Source of the DNA: Candidatus Gerdarchaeota archaeon
GTDB taxonomy: Archaea > Asgardarchaeota > Heimdallarchaeia > JABLTI01
NCBI GenBank assembly: GCA_016840945.1
Contig: JAEORJ010000351.1
Span: forward strand, 1 to 8,097
Reading direction: 5' to 3'
DNA: 8,097 nucleotides
Shown here in pieces: positions 1-5,138 of this stretch. The notes beneath the pieces are model-generated. The model was not told where the DNA came from, searched no databases, and was given only the letters and a program-made list of their open reading frames with translations. The position numbers were made by a program, and so were the translations under genes. Every line of letters begins with the position of its first letter. The first letter of the stretch is position 1.

Positions 1-198
1 CCTCCCCCTACGCAACACAACCCTCCTCCCCAACAGCACAATCCCCCTCCCGCACAACACCATCCATCTCCTCCCCCTCAACAGCATCATCCCCCTCCAC
101 CACAGCACCATCCTCCACCACGTCATTCACCTCCTCCAAGATATCACCAGCCTCCTCCGAGAATAATTTATCCACCTCCACCACCTGTAAGACCATAC
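1..198 (+). repeat. Imperfect ~21-bp coding repeat, C-rich and nearly G-free on the + strand
   Basis: Within the zinc-ribbon gene the DNA repeats about every 21 bases and encodes PPPxQHx units. C-runs of three to five bases occur at 4-8, 21-23, 28-31, 43-47, 49-51, 73-77 and 91-95, while G is almost absent before position 110. This is strongly skewed against a window that is otherwise about 30% GC. Expansion or contraction by slippage would change the number of PPP units without breaking frame. Confidence 0.75.
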
Positions 199-537
199 AG
201 AAGACAAAGAGGAAGAAGAATTACCTTAGGAGAAATGATAATATTAGCATTATTTGGAACACATTTAGCTTATAAATTTAGGTCTTATGATATATTACGA
301 ATTGAAAATTATTATAGAAGACCAGCTGAAGAGCTAACTGAAGAAGAATTAATACAAGGTATGAGATATCTAGGAATCAGTCATATTGATTTGGATGACT
401 ATGATCGTCAACAAGTTTACCGATATGATGATGAATACGAGCATTTTGCTAATAACGGACAAAGATATTGCATATATTGCGGTGACATCATAGAATATGA
501 CGAAATTTATTGCTCTAATTGTGGACAAAAATTATAA
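1..537 (+). CDS. Proline/histidine/glutamine-rich protein with C-terminal zinc ribbon (5' partial)
   Basis: The frame is open from the first base, so the N-terminus lies outside the window and the ATG at 235 is internal. Of 178 visible residues, 1-66 are a degenerate repeat of about seven residues, PPP followed by Q/H/N/R (PPPTQHN, PPPQQHN, PPPAQHH, PPPRHS, PPPRYHQ), with nine runs of three or more prolines. A basic stretch (64-73), a short hydrophobic segment (79-93, possibly a weak membrane helix) and an acidic helix (EELTEEELIQGMRYLG) follow. The C-terminus is a treble-clef-like zinc ribbon, CxxC-x10-CxxC, with Cys157, 160, 171 and 174. Such ribbons usually bind one zinc; partner and role are unknown. 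A polyproline adaptor or scaffold is plausible. The repeat region is far richer in C than the rest of the gene. The gene converges on the PRC-barrel-like gene. Confidence 0.85.
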   Translation, partial: PPPTQHNPPPQQHNPPPAQHHPSPPPQQHHPPPPQHHPPPRHSPPPRYHQPPPRIIYPPPPPVRPYRRQRGRRITLGEMIILALFGTHLAYKFRSYDILRIENYYRRPAEELTEEELIQGMRYLGISHIDLDDYDRQQVYRYDDEYEHFANNGQRYCIYCGDIIEYDEIYCSNCGQKL

Positions 538-563
538 TTTTTTTTAATTTTTCTTGTTTTTTT
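538..563 (+). terminator. T-tract terminator of the zinc-ribbon gene
   Basis: Directly after the TAA stop there are T8, T5 and T7 runs broken by AA and C/G bases, with no strong hairpin in front. This is the usual archaeal intrinsic terminator type. The remaining 68 bases before the convergent gene hold a perfect 14-bp palindrome (CAATAATATTATTG, 609-622) of unknown meaning. Confidence 0.6.
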
Positions 564-631
564 CCTTAATCATATTTTCTGTCTGATGTAAAGAGTTTGG
601 ATTCTATACAATAATATTATTGAATGATAAA

Positions 632-973
632 TCACCAATCATCAGAACGCTTTTTATAATAATAACCTCGATCAGGGGCTTTTCTTAATCGCTCATTTAA
701 TCTAGCCTTCTCAGGTATTTTTTCACTTTTCTTTTGAAAGAAATATTCTTTGATTTTAAAATAAATGTTATTTTTAATAATTCTATCAATTAAAGATAAG
801 GGTAAATTTATTCTAATGTCATTATTTCTAAAAAATCTTTGAGAATGAATAATCACATGTTGTTTCTTAATTGGTGTAATAGCTTTTTCTGAACCTTCAA
901 TAGCTATTATAATTCCTAATCGCTTCTTATCATTAGAAAAAGCTTTTTTACCAAGTAATTCCTTTTTATCCAT
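632..973 (-). CDS. Small PRC-barrel-like protein with basic tail
   Basis: This 113-residue protein begins KKELLGKKAFSNDKKRLG, matching the opening strands of PRC-barrel domains (LxGk.v.. dgk.lG.i). Later it has INLPLSLIDRI, like the final strand and turn of the fold; the domain would span about residues 4-75. A lysine/arginine-rich tail (79-111) ends in SDDW. In archaea, stand-alone PRC-barrel proteins are common small proteins, often thought to mediate RNA or protein contacts; in this case the role is unknown. The ATG has a good ribosome binding site, GGTGA, eight bases upstream. The gene is divergent from the cupin (122 bp apart) and convergent with the zinc-ribbon gene. The family call rests on pattern only and an unrelated small beta protein is possible. 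Confidence 0.7.
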   Translation of the reverse strand: MDKKELLGKKAFSNDKKRLGIIIAIEGSEKAITPIKKQHVIIHSQRFFRNNDIRINLPLSLIDRIIKNNIYFKIKEYFFQKKSEKIPEKARLNERLRKAPDRGYYYKKRSDDW

Positions 974-1037
974 TCTAATTCACCAATAAATTACACTAAA
1001 ATTCTTTTATTAGGTAATAAAATTATAGCCTAAATTT

Positions 1038-1052
1038 AAAGAAATATTCTTT
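1038..1052. promoter_or_regulatory. 15-bp dyad in the divergent promoter region
   Basis: AAAGAA-ATA-TTCTTT lies midway between the divergent starts at 973 (-) and 1096 (+). It is a perfect 6-bp inverted repeat around ATA and could be an operator. In DNA this AT-rich a chance dyad is possible. Confidence 0.3.
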
Positions 1053-1064
1053 TTAATTATAGAA
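1053..1064 (+). promoter_or_regulatory. Candidate TATA box for the cupin gene
   Basis: TTAATTATAGAA lies about 32 bases before the cupin ATG. Initiation some 25 bases downstream would give a very short leader containing the weak Shine-Dalgarno GTGAG (1086-1090). Confidence 0.35.
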
Positions 1065-1095
1065 TACAATCAATAATAAAACGAAGTGAGTTAAT

Positions 1096-1416
1096 ATGAG
1101 TTATAAAGATTTAAGCAGTCTTACTGAAAGAGAAGTTGTTCCTGGTTTTAAAGGGAAATTTATTCACTCAGATAATGTAACTATTGCTCATTGGAATATT
1201 TCTAAAGGAAGTTCGTTAGTTGATCATAAACATCCTCATGAGCAAATTGTAAATCTTATCTCTGGTACTTTTGAATTTAATTTAAATGGTGAAAAAAGAG
1301 TAATTGAACCTGGAACTGTTGTAATTGTTCCATCTGATGTTCCACATTCAGGCAAAGCAATAACTGATTGTTATATTATAGATGTCTTTTATCCAGTGAG
1401 AGAGGATTACAAATAA
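1096..1416 (+). CDS. Single-domain cupin protein
   Basis: This 106-residue protein is a complete small cupin. Motif 1 is GSSLVDHKHPHEQ...G (residues 38-57), giving likely metal ligands His44, His46 and Gln50 or Glu49. Motif 2 is PGTVVIVPSDVPHSG (72-86), giving ligand His84. Family members bind a divalent metal (Fe, Mn, Ni or Zn) in a beta barrel; they include dioxygenases, isomerases and small sensor proteins, so the substrate cannot be read from sequence. There is no signal peptide, so it should be cytoplasmic. The start is set by ATG with GTGAG six bases upstream. It is monocistronic, divergent from the PRC-barrel-like gene and convergent with the DUF998-like gene. Confidence 0.9.
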   Translation: MSYKDLSSLTEREVVPGFKGKFIHSDNVTIAHWNISKGSSLVDHKHPHEQIVNLISGTFEFNLNGEKRVIEPGTVVIVPSDVPHSGKAITDCYIIDVFYPVREDYK

Positions 1417-1445
1417 ACTCCTTTCACAAATAAAAAGTAAAAAAT

Positions 1446-1470
1446 AAGCATCAAAACCATGATGCTTTTT
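1446..1470. terminator. Bidirectional hairpin terminator between cupin and DUF998-like genes
   Basis: AAGCATCA (1446-1453) and TGATGCTT (1460-1467) form a perfect 8-bp stem with loop AAACCA. T5 follows on the + strand. On the minus strand the complements of 1435-1445 and earlier A-runs give a second T-tract. It sits between convergent stop codons at 1416 and 1484. Confidence 0.75.
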
Positions 1471-1483
1471 CATTCAATTTTTT

Positions 1484-2173
1484 TTACATATCTCTAATAT
1501 CCAAGAAGAATGCTGCAGTGCAATCAACAATTAGAACAATTTTTTGACCAAGTTCAGCAAGATAAACTGGTACCGAGCCACTTGCAACTCTTTCTAAGAC
1601 ATAAAAGAGAAGAAAAAGTAACAATGCCGCTATGACAAATGCACTTACTATGAAATCCATAATCAAACCTACCCTTCGATGCTTAATTCTTCTTCTTCGT
1701 AAAATAAATCTCATTACTTGAGCGATAAAATTAAAGATAGTAAATCCTAAAATAAACGTAAAAGCACTAATGCCATGAACAAGACTAAGATTAGGTTGAT
1801 CGTGTGGAATGGCAATTCCAGCTGCTCCAATGGTTAAAAATAAACCAAAAACACCTTTAGAAATGTGATACTTAAGTTCTTTCTTGATAAAATAAATAAT
1901 TGATACAGTGAGTGAAATTAGACTAATAGTACCAAAACCAATAATCATAAAAAGCATAGAGATTTGATTATCATAATGGTGCTCACTATAATTTCCACCT
2001 AAATTACTAACAAATTCCTGAAAGAATTCATAAGGTTCAGGATATTTCCACCAAGCAAGAGCAATAGTTAGTATAATTGCTATGGGAATAAAAAAGATTA
2101 AAATACGAATGAATATTTGTATTGATTTCTTATCCTTGTGTGATTTTATTTCCGTTTCAACAGGTGAAGTCAT
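1484..2173 (-). CDS. DUF998-like six-helix membrane protein
   Basis: This 229-residue integral membrane protein has hydrophobic segments at about 20-42, 71-95, 106-121, 132-153, 169-192 and a weaker one at 207-224. The extracytoplasmic-looking stretch after helix 1, ending EFVSNLGG (53-60), resembles the SxLG motif of DUF998 and Frag1/DRAM-like proteins. PHDQPN..LVHGISAF before and within helix 4 carries the histidines usual in that family. A positively charged loop RRRRIKHRR separates helices 4 and 5. No enzymatic or transport activity is established for DUF998, and I assign none. The ATG is preceded by the strong ribosome binding site GAGGGG, and TTTTTATAAC upstream looks like its TATA box. 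It ends against the hairpin shared with the cupin. Confidence 0.75.
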   Translation of the reverse strand: MTSPVETEIKSHKDKKSIQIFIRILIFFIPIAIILTIALAWWKYPEPYEFFQEFVSNLGGNYSEHHYDNQISMLFMIIGFGTISLISLTVSIIYFIKKELKYHISKGVFGLFLTIGAAGIAIPHDQPNLSLVHGISAFTFILGFTIFNFIAQVMRFILRRRRIKHRRVGLIMDFIVSAFVIAALLLFLLFYVLERVASGSVPVYLAELGQKIVLIVDCTAAFFLDIRDM

Positions 2174-2204
2174 TATTTCCCCTCAAATTTAGATGATGTT
2201 ATGT

Positions 2205-2214
2205 GTTATAAAAA
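2205..2214 (-). promoter_or_regulatory. Candidate TATA box of the DUF998-like gene
   Basis: Read on the minus strand the bases are TTTTTATAAC, 32-41 bases before the ATG at 2173. The spacing suits an archaeal TATA box with a short leader carrying GAGGGG. Confidence 0.45.
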
Positions 2215-2291
2215 GATTAAGCTTGTAAATAAAAAATGATTAGAGAATTGAGTACAGTTTATCATTAAGTTTGCTGTTAGAAAATTAAGGT

Positions 2292-2326
2292 AAAAAAGAA
2301 AAAAAAGAATACTAATTCTAGTATTC
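2292..2326 (-). terminator. Hairpin plus T-tract terminator of peptide copy 1
   Basis: On the minus strand, 14 bases after the stop of the gene ending at 2340, GAATACTA/TAGTATTC (2307-2314 with 2319-2326) forms an 8-bp stem with a 4-base loop. T8-C-T6 follows (complement of 2292-2306). This is a textbook intrinsic terminator. Confidence 0.8.
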
Positions 2327-2339
2327 GTAATTAATGAAT

Positions 2340-2579
2340 TCACAGAACAAGATTGAATCCAATGTTCATTGTAGATTGAATTTGTGGAATCACGATTCCA
2401 CAGCTATATATACCTGGTGGCAAACCTGGTCCAGGACTATTTCCTGGATCTTCAGGATCACTTTCAGGAGGTTCCTCCGAACTGACTGTTGTAGAATTAA
2501 TTATTCCATAAATCGTTACCAAACAAATTATTGACATTACGCCAATTAGAATCTTTGTTCTCGTCTTCGTTTTTAACAC
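2340..2579 (-). CDS. Small secreted or membrane-anchored peptide, copy 1, with abnormal start
   Basis: This is a paralogue of the gene at 2769-3017. It has a basic start (KTKTRTK), one hydrophobic segment (ILIGVMSIICLVTIYGII) as signal peptide or anchor, then SSEEPP and the invariant ESDPEDPGNSPGPGLPP, then a unique 24-residue tail containing one Cys. The position matching the ATG of copy 2 is ACG (complement of 2568-2570), with the ribosome binding site GGGGTG conserved six bases upstream (2577-2582). I give the start as GTG at 2579, three codons before that ACG, but this GTG lies inside the binding site. The frame is also open to a TTG at 2639 that has no ribosome binding site. So the gene may start at ACG, use GTG or TTG weakly, or be a copy losing its start. 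Function unknown. Confidence 0.55.
   Translation of the reverse strand: MLKTKTRTKILIGVMSIICLVTIYGIINSTTVSSEEPPESDPEDPGNSPGPGLPPGIYSCGIVIPQIQSTMNIGFNLVL
2383..2402. repeat. 20-bp near-perfect palindrome inside the tail of peptide copy 1
   Basis: TGTGGAATC-AC-GATTCCACA has 9-bp arms around two bases. It encodes part of SCGIVIPQ and has no counterpart in copy 2. No T-tract follows, so it is not a terminator. It could be a protein-binding dyad or an RNA hairpin (8-bp stem, 4-base loop). Confidence 0.6.
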
Positions 2580-2678
2580 CCCGCTTACGAATCTTGCTAT
2601 ATTTTTTCCTTTTTCTTTAGTTTTTTTTATTTCAACCAAAAGATGGATAAATATAATAATTATATTATATATTTATTT

Positions 2679-2692
2679 TTCTAATATAAAAA
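2679..2692 (-). promoter_or_regulatory. Duplicated TATA-like promoter motif of peptide copy 1
   Basis: Minus-strand TTTTTATATTAGAA lies 109 bases before the conserved start position 2570. The same 14 bases occur 110 bases before the start of copy 2. The spacing implies a leader of roughly 80 bases. Confidence 0.45.
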
Positions 2693-2722
2693 TTATTCTC
2701 TTCCCATTGTTTTTTAAGTAAT

Positions 2723-2764
2723 AAAAAAAAGAAAAAATGAATAATAAGAAAGCTATTTTATTCA
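2723..2764 (-). terminator. T-tract terminator of peptide copy 2 with a weak hairpin
   Basis: The minus strand carries T6-A/C-T8 type tracts (complement of 2723-2737). They are preceded by a 7-bp stem, TGAATAA/TTATTCA (2738-2744 with 2758-2764), with a 13-base loop. It corresponds in position to the terminator of copy 1. Confidence 0.6.
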
Positions 2765-2768
2765 AGAA

Positions 2769-3017
2769 TTAACAAATAAATTGTAATCCTTGTAGAAAAA
2801 TAATAACCAAATATCTTATTAATTGTATAATTGAATTTGAGCCTTCTATGGAACATAAATCTGGTGGCAAACCTGGTCCTGGACTATTTCCTGGATCTTC
2901 TGGATCGCTTTCAATAGGTTCTATATAGTTAGCATTCACAGTATTTGTTATGCTTACAATAGTTATTAGACAAATTATTGAAAAAGCACCTAGTAATACT
3001 TTAGTTTTTGTATTCAT
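2769..3017 (-). CDS. Small secreted or membrane-anchored peptide, copy 2
   Basis: This 82-residue protein has a short basic start (MNTKTK), a hydrophobic core (VLLGAFSIICLITIVSI) and a plausible signal-peptidase site after VNA (residues 27-29). Residues 36-52 are ESDPEDPGNSPGPGLPP, identical in copy 1, followed by a 30-residue tail that is hydrophobic at its end and has two Cys. The product is probably exported, or anchored by its N-terminal helix. The ATG is well supported: GGGGTG (3023-3028) lies five bases upstream. The proline/glycine-rich acidic block looks like a flexible linker or a recognition motif. I recognise no known family. The conserved front with a variable tail resembles precursor peptides, but no modification enzyme is adjacent. 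It is divergent from the regulator gene. Confidence 0.7.
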   Translation of the reverse strand: MNTKTKVLLGAFSIICLITIVSITNTVNANYIEPIESDPEDPGNSPGPGLPPDLCSIEGSNSIIQLIRYLVIIFLQGLQFIC

Positions 3018-3105
3018 TTTTACACCCCGACAAGTGATAACTCACTTTTTTTATTATTTTTATCTTCAAGTTTACGCCATAAACTTAAAAACAAATAATA
3101 ATAAT

Positions 3106-3114
3106 ATTTATATT
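3106..3114 (+). promoter_or_regulatory. Candidate TATA box of the double Lrp-like regulator gene
   Basis: ATTTATATT lies about 75 bases before the ATG at 3185. It sits beside the minus-strand TATA-like motif of peptide copy 2 (3127-3140), so the two promoters are interleaved and could share control. Confidence 0.4.
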
Positions 3115-3126
3115 GATATAAAGGTA

Positions 3127-3140
3127 TTCTAATATAAAAA
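3127..3140 (-). promoter_or_regulatory. Duplicated TATA-like promoter motif of peptide copy 2
   Basis: Minus-strand TTTTTATATTAGAA is identical to the motif at 2679-2692 and stands at nearly the same distance from the start codon. Conservation in otherwise diverged leaders supports a role. Confidence 0.45.
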
Positions 3141-3184
3141 ATATTACCTTCTAATCATATGATGAATAAGGGATGTAGTCAGAA

Positions 3185-4645
3185 ATGAATCCAAGTGAAC
3201 GTGGGACAGTTAAAATAAACCAGTTAATTGAGAAAGCTCCTGATAGATATAAAAATATTGATATCTCAACAATAGCTAATCAGAAATTCCAAGTGATAAT
3301 TCCTGATACAATACCTAAGATAATAAAAGAAGATATTGCTTTTTATTTTGAATATTTAAAGAATGATCGATCAAAAAAATACCTTTCTCAGTGGGAAAAA
3401 GCTACTGGTTGTACAGACTCACCCAATAGTTGGAAAGTAAAAGACTATCGACCAATTTTTTCCTTTCTTTATTATGATCGCATTACCGAAGGATATTTTC
3501 TTCCTTTATTGCTTAAAAAGATAGAAGCTACTGCAAATAGACCAACTGAAATTTCTATTAATGAATTTAATAGATTATGTAGATTAAGTATAGTGGGATT
3601 CAGACCAGAATTAGATAGTATTGATTTGAAAATATTACAAGCACTTGCTAAAGATGCTACTTTAATAACTCAAGCTATTACTGATCAAATTGGGCATTCT
3701 TATGCAACTGTTTACAATCATCTACAAAGACTAAAAGAAAAAATGGGTTTACGTATAACCACACGAGTAAATTGGTTGGAGTTAGGTGTTTATCGAGTTT
3801 ATCTAATATCAAAGAATGAGAAAATCTTTGATAGATTAGATGATTTTAAATTATTTCTTGATGGTCAATCAATTTTCTTATGGGGAGAAGCTTATTATCT
3901 AAGATATTATTTTCTAAATAAAAAAATAAAAAATCAGTTAATAGAACGAATTGGCACATTATCTACTTCTGAAAAGAATGAATTGATGTATTATGAAGTG
4001 ATTTCAAAACCTATTTCTGGTTATGATTTCCAATCATTTGATTTAAACGAACAAAGATGGGATTATGATTTCGCTACTTCTTATATAGAGTTGAAAAGTA
4101 ATCAAAAACATCCTAACTATATTAATTTGGAAAATATTTCTTTTGAACAACCATCTATTCCTCTAAAGGAATTATCTGATATGGAGATACAAATTATAGA
4201 AGCTCTAGTAGGGAATTATTCTCTATCACAAAAAGAAATAGCTAATTTATTAGGTATGCACGCACCAAATCTATCAATTATGAGAACAAAATTACTCAAT
4301 GAAAATATTATCATACCACAAATGATGGTTAATACCTTTTTACCATTGAGTTTAGTTTTACTATGCACTTCAATAAAAAAGGATATTTTAGAAAAACTCA
4401 CTTTGTTATTACAAAAATTACCCTTCCATAATATCTCATCAGTGTGTTCAAAAAATGGTTCAAATGATTATAGTATATTATGTTTTATGGGAGTTAATGA
4501 TATTTTATATTCAAGTTTAGTTACATTTTTGATACAATTGTTAAAAGAAAATGAGATAACGGATTTCAAATTAGGGTTAAATATTGATACTTATTTTGGT
4601 ATGGGAAAAGTAACTGATATTTTAAAATCCGATTTAGAACAATGA
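3185..4645 (+). CDS. Double winged-helix (tandem Lrp/AsnC-like) transcriptional regulator
   Basis: This 486-residue cytoplasmic protein contains two similar modules. The first, about 142-240, has LDSIDLKILQALAKDATLIT..ITDQIGHSYATVYNHLQRLKE, an AsnC-type helix-turn-helix followed by a wing and an alpha/beta region. The second, about 330-460, has LSDMEIQIIEALVGNYSLSQKEIANLLGMHAPNLSIMRTKL followed by a similar region. Residues 1-140 have no recognised domain; a CTGCTDSPNSW-like segment sits near 74-82. Proteins with this layout probably bind DNA as intramolecular pseudo-dimers; the ligand is unknown. ATG is the first start after an in-frame TAG at 3176 and has GGGATG upstream. The gene is divergent from the peptide pair and 82 bp ahead of the four-helix gene, with no clear terminator between. 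Regulation of the peptides is a guess from position. Confidence 0.8.
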   Translation: MNPSERGTVKINQLIEKAPDRYKNIDISTIANQKFQVIIPDTIPKIIKEDIAFYFEYLKNDRSKKYLSQWEKATGCTDSPNSWKVKDYRPIFSFLYYDRITEGYFLPLLLKKIEATANRPTEISINEFNRLCRLSIVGFRPELDSIDLKILQALAKDATLITQAITDQIGHSYATVYNHLQRLKEKMGLRITTRVNWLELGVYRVYLISKNEKIFDRLDDFKLFLDGQSIFLWGEAYYLRYYFLNKKIKNQLIERIGTLSTSEKNELMYYEVISKPISGYDFQSFDLNEQRWDYDFATSYIELKSNQKHPNYINLENISFEQPSIPLKELSDMEIQIIEALVGNYSLSQKEIANLLGMHAPNLSIMRTKLLNENIIIPQMMVNTFLPLSLVLLCTSIKKDILEKLTLLLQKLPFHNISSVCSKNGSNDYSILCFMGVNDILYSSLVTFLIQLLKENEITDFKLGLNIDTYFGMGKVTDILKSDLEQ

Positions 4646-4727
4646 TTGTTATTTGTTAAAATGGCTTTTAATTCACAAGAAACAATAAATATTAAAAGTA
4701 AATTCCTCCTTGAAAAATAGGATTACT

Positions 4728-5111
4728 ATGGTCGTTACAACTACATTAGGATTGGTTTCAGGAATTTATTCATTAATAATTGGAACAGCAATTATTGGTC
4801 TTTGGTTAATGTTAATTATACGAAAGCAAATTCCCGAATTAAAAGATGAACCAATAACCATCTATTTTCATATTACCGCAGAAATGCTAATGGGTTTTTT
4901 AGCAGTTATTAGTGGTATTTTAATACTCATAGATCATATTTGGGGTTACTATTTATTCTTGATAAGTAGTGGTCTTTGCATTTATGCAGTGATCAATTCA
5001 TCAGGTTATTATGCTCAAAGAAAAACTTGGATATTTGTTGGTTTATTTGCTGTAATATTGATTATGTCAGTGGTTCTATCAATTTTTACAATTTCAAGAT
5101 TAATAGTTTGA
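4728..5111 (+). CDS. Four-helix integral membrane protein of unknown function
   Basis: The protein has 127 residues with hydrophobic helices at about 7-31, 48-68, 71-92 and 101-123. I chose the ATG at 4728 because AGGA lies five bases upstream; the frame also opens at a TTG at 4710, but that has only pyrimidines in front. HxTAExxxG at the start of helix 2 and INSSGYY after helix 3 look like family-specific motifs. They resemble uncharacterised archaeal four-helix proteins that I cannot name. The gene follows the regulator on the same strand after 82 bp and may be co-transcribed with it. Its TGA stop lies inside the stem of a hairpin shared with the convergent PEBP gene. Confidence 0.75.
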   Translation: MVVTTTLGLVSGIYSLIIGTAIIGLWLMLIIRKQIPELKDEPITIYFHITAEMLMGFLAVISGILILIDHIWGYYLFLISSGLCIYAVINSSGYYAQRKTWIFVGLFAVILIMSVVLSIFTISRLIV

Positions 5112-5138
5112 AAAATTTAGATCAAACTATTTCTTTTT
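5102..5138 (+). terminator. Hairpin terminator holding the stop codons of two convergent genes
   Basis: AATAGTTTGA (5102-5111) and TCAAACTATT (5122-5131) form a perfect 10-bp stem with a 10-base loop. The T-rich run TCTTTTT (5132-5138) follows on the + strand. The left arm ends with the TGA of the four-helix gene. The right arm contains the complement of the TAG of the PEBP gene (5127-5129). On the minus strand no T-tract follows the stem, so its effect in that direction is less certain. Confidence 0.75.

Larger units (their letters stand above)
2292..2692 (-). repeat. Tandem duplication unit A (copy 1: promoter, leader, peptide gene, terminator)
   Basis: This unit parallels 2723-3140. TTCTAATATAAAAA recurs at 2679-2692 and 3127-3140 (offset 448). 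The start positions 2570 and 3017 are offset by 447. The 53-bp core at 2414-2466 matches 2861-2913 at 50 positions with the same 447 offset. The A-rich terminator tracts at 2292-2306 and 2723-2737 are offset by 431. The two units are directly adjacent. Confidence 0.75.
2723..3140 (-). repeat. Tandem duplication unit B (copy 2)
   Basis: This is the partner of 2292-2692. Peptide identity before the invariant block is 16 of 35 residues; across the block it is 17 of 17, with only three synonymous changes. The sequence after the block is unrelated between the copies. That indicates an old duplication with selection on the block. Confidence 0.75.

Noticed and set aside
8..196. Open frame on the minus strand, acidic and valine-rich
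   Set aside because: It is the complement of the C-rich proline repeat, which keeps several frames free of stops. The + frame continues into a convincing zinc ribbon.
235..537. ATG at 235 as the start of the zinc-ribbon gene
   Set aside because: The frame is open to position 1 with a coherent repeat, and no good ribosome binding site sits at the right distance, so this ATG is internal.
2334..2534. Open frame on the + strand opposite peptide copy 1
   Set aside because: It is antisense to the conserved block, whose substitutions are synonymous in the minus frame. The translation resembles nothing.
2950..3132. Open frame on the + strand opposite peptide copy 2, with a piece IRQIIEKAPS like the regulator's INQLIEKAPD
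   Set aside because: The nucleotide match is only about 19 of 29 and the frame is antisense to a supported gene, so chance is more likely than an ancestral link.
2292..3140. Tandem repeats as a CRISPR array or insertion sequence
   Set aside because: There are only two long coding copies about 447 bp apart, with no short regular spacers, no transposase and no terminal inverted repeats.
4216..4401. Minus-strand open frame inside the regulator gene
   Set aside because: It overlaps the second helix-turn-helix coding region and shows no motif or ribosome binding site.
4710..4727. TTG at 4710 as the start of the four-helix protein
   Set aside because: CCTCC lies upstream instead of a ribosome binding site. 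ATG at 4728 has AGGA five bases ahead.
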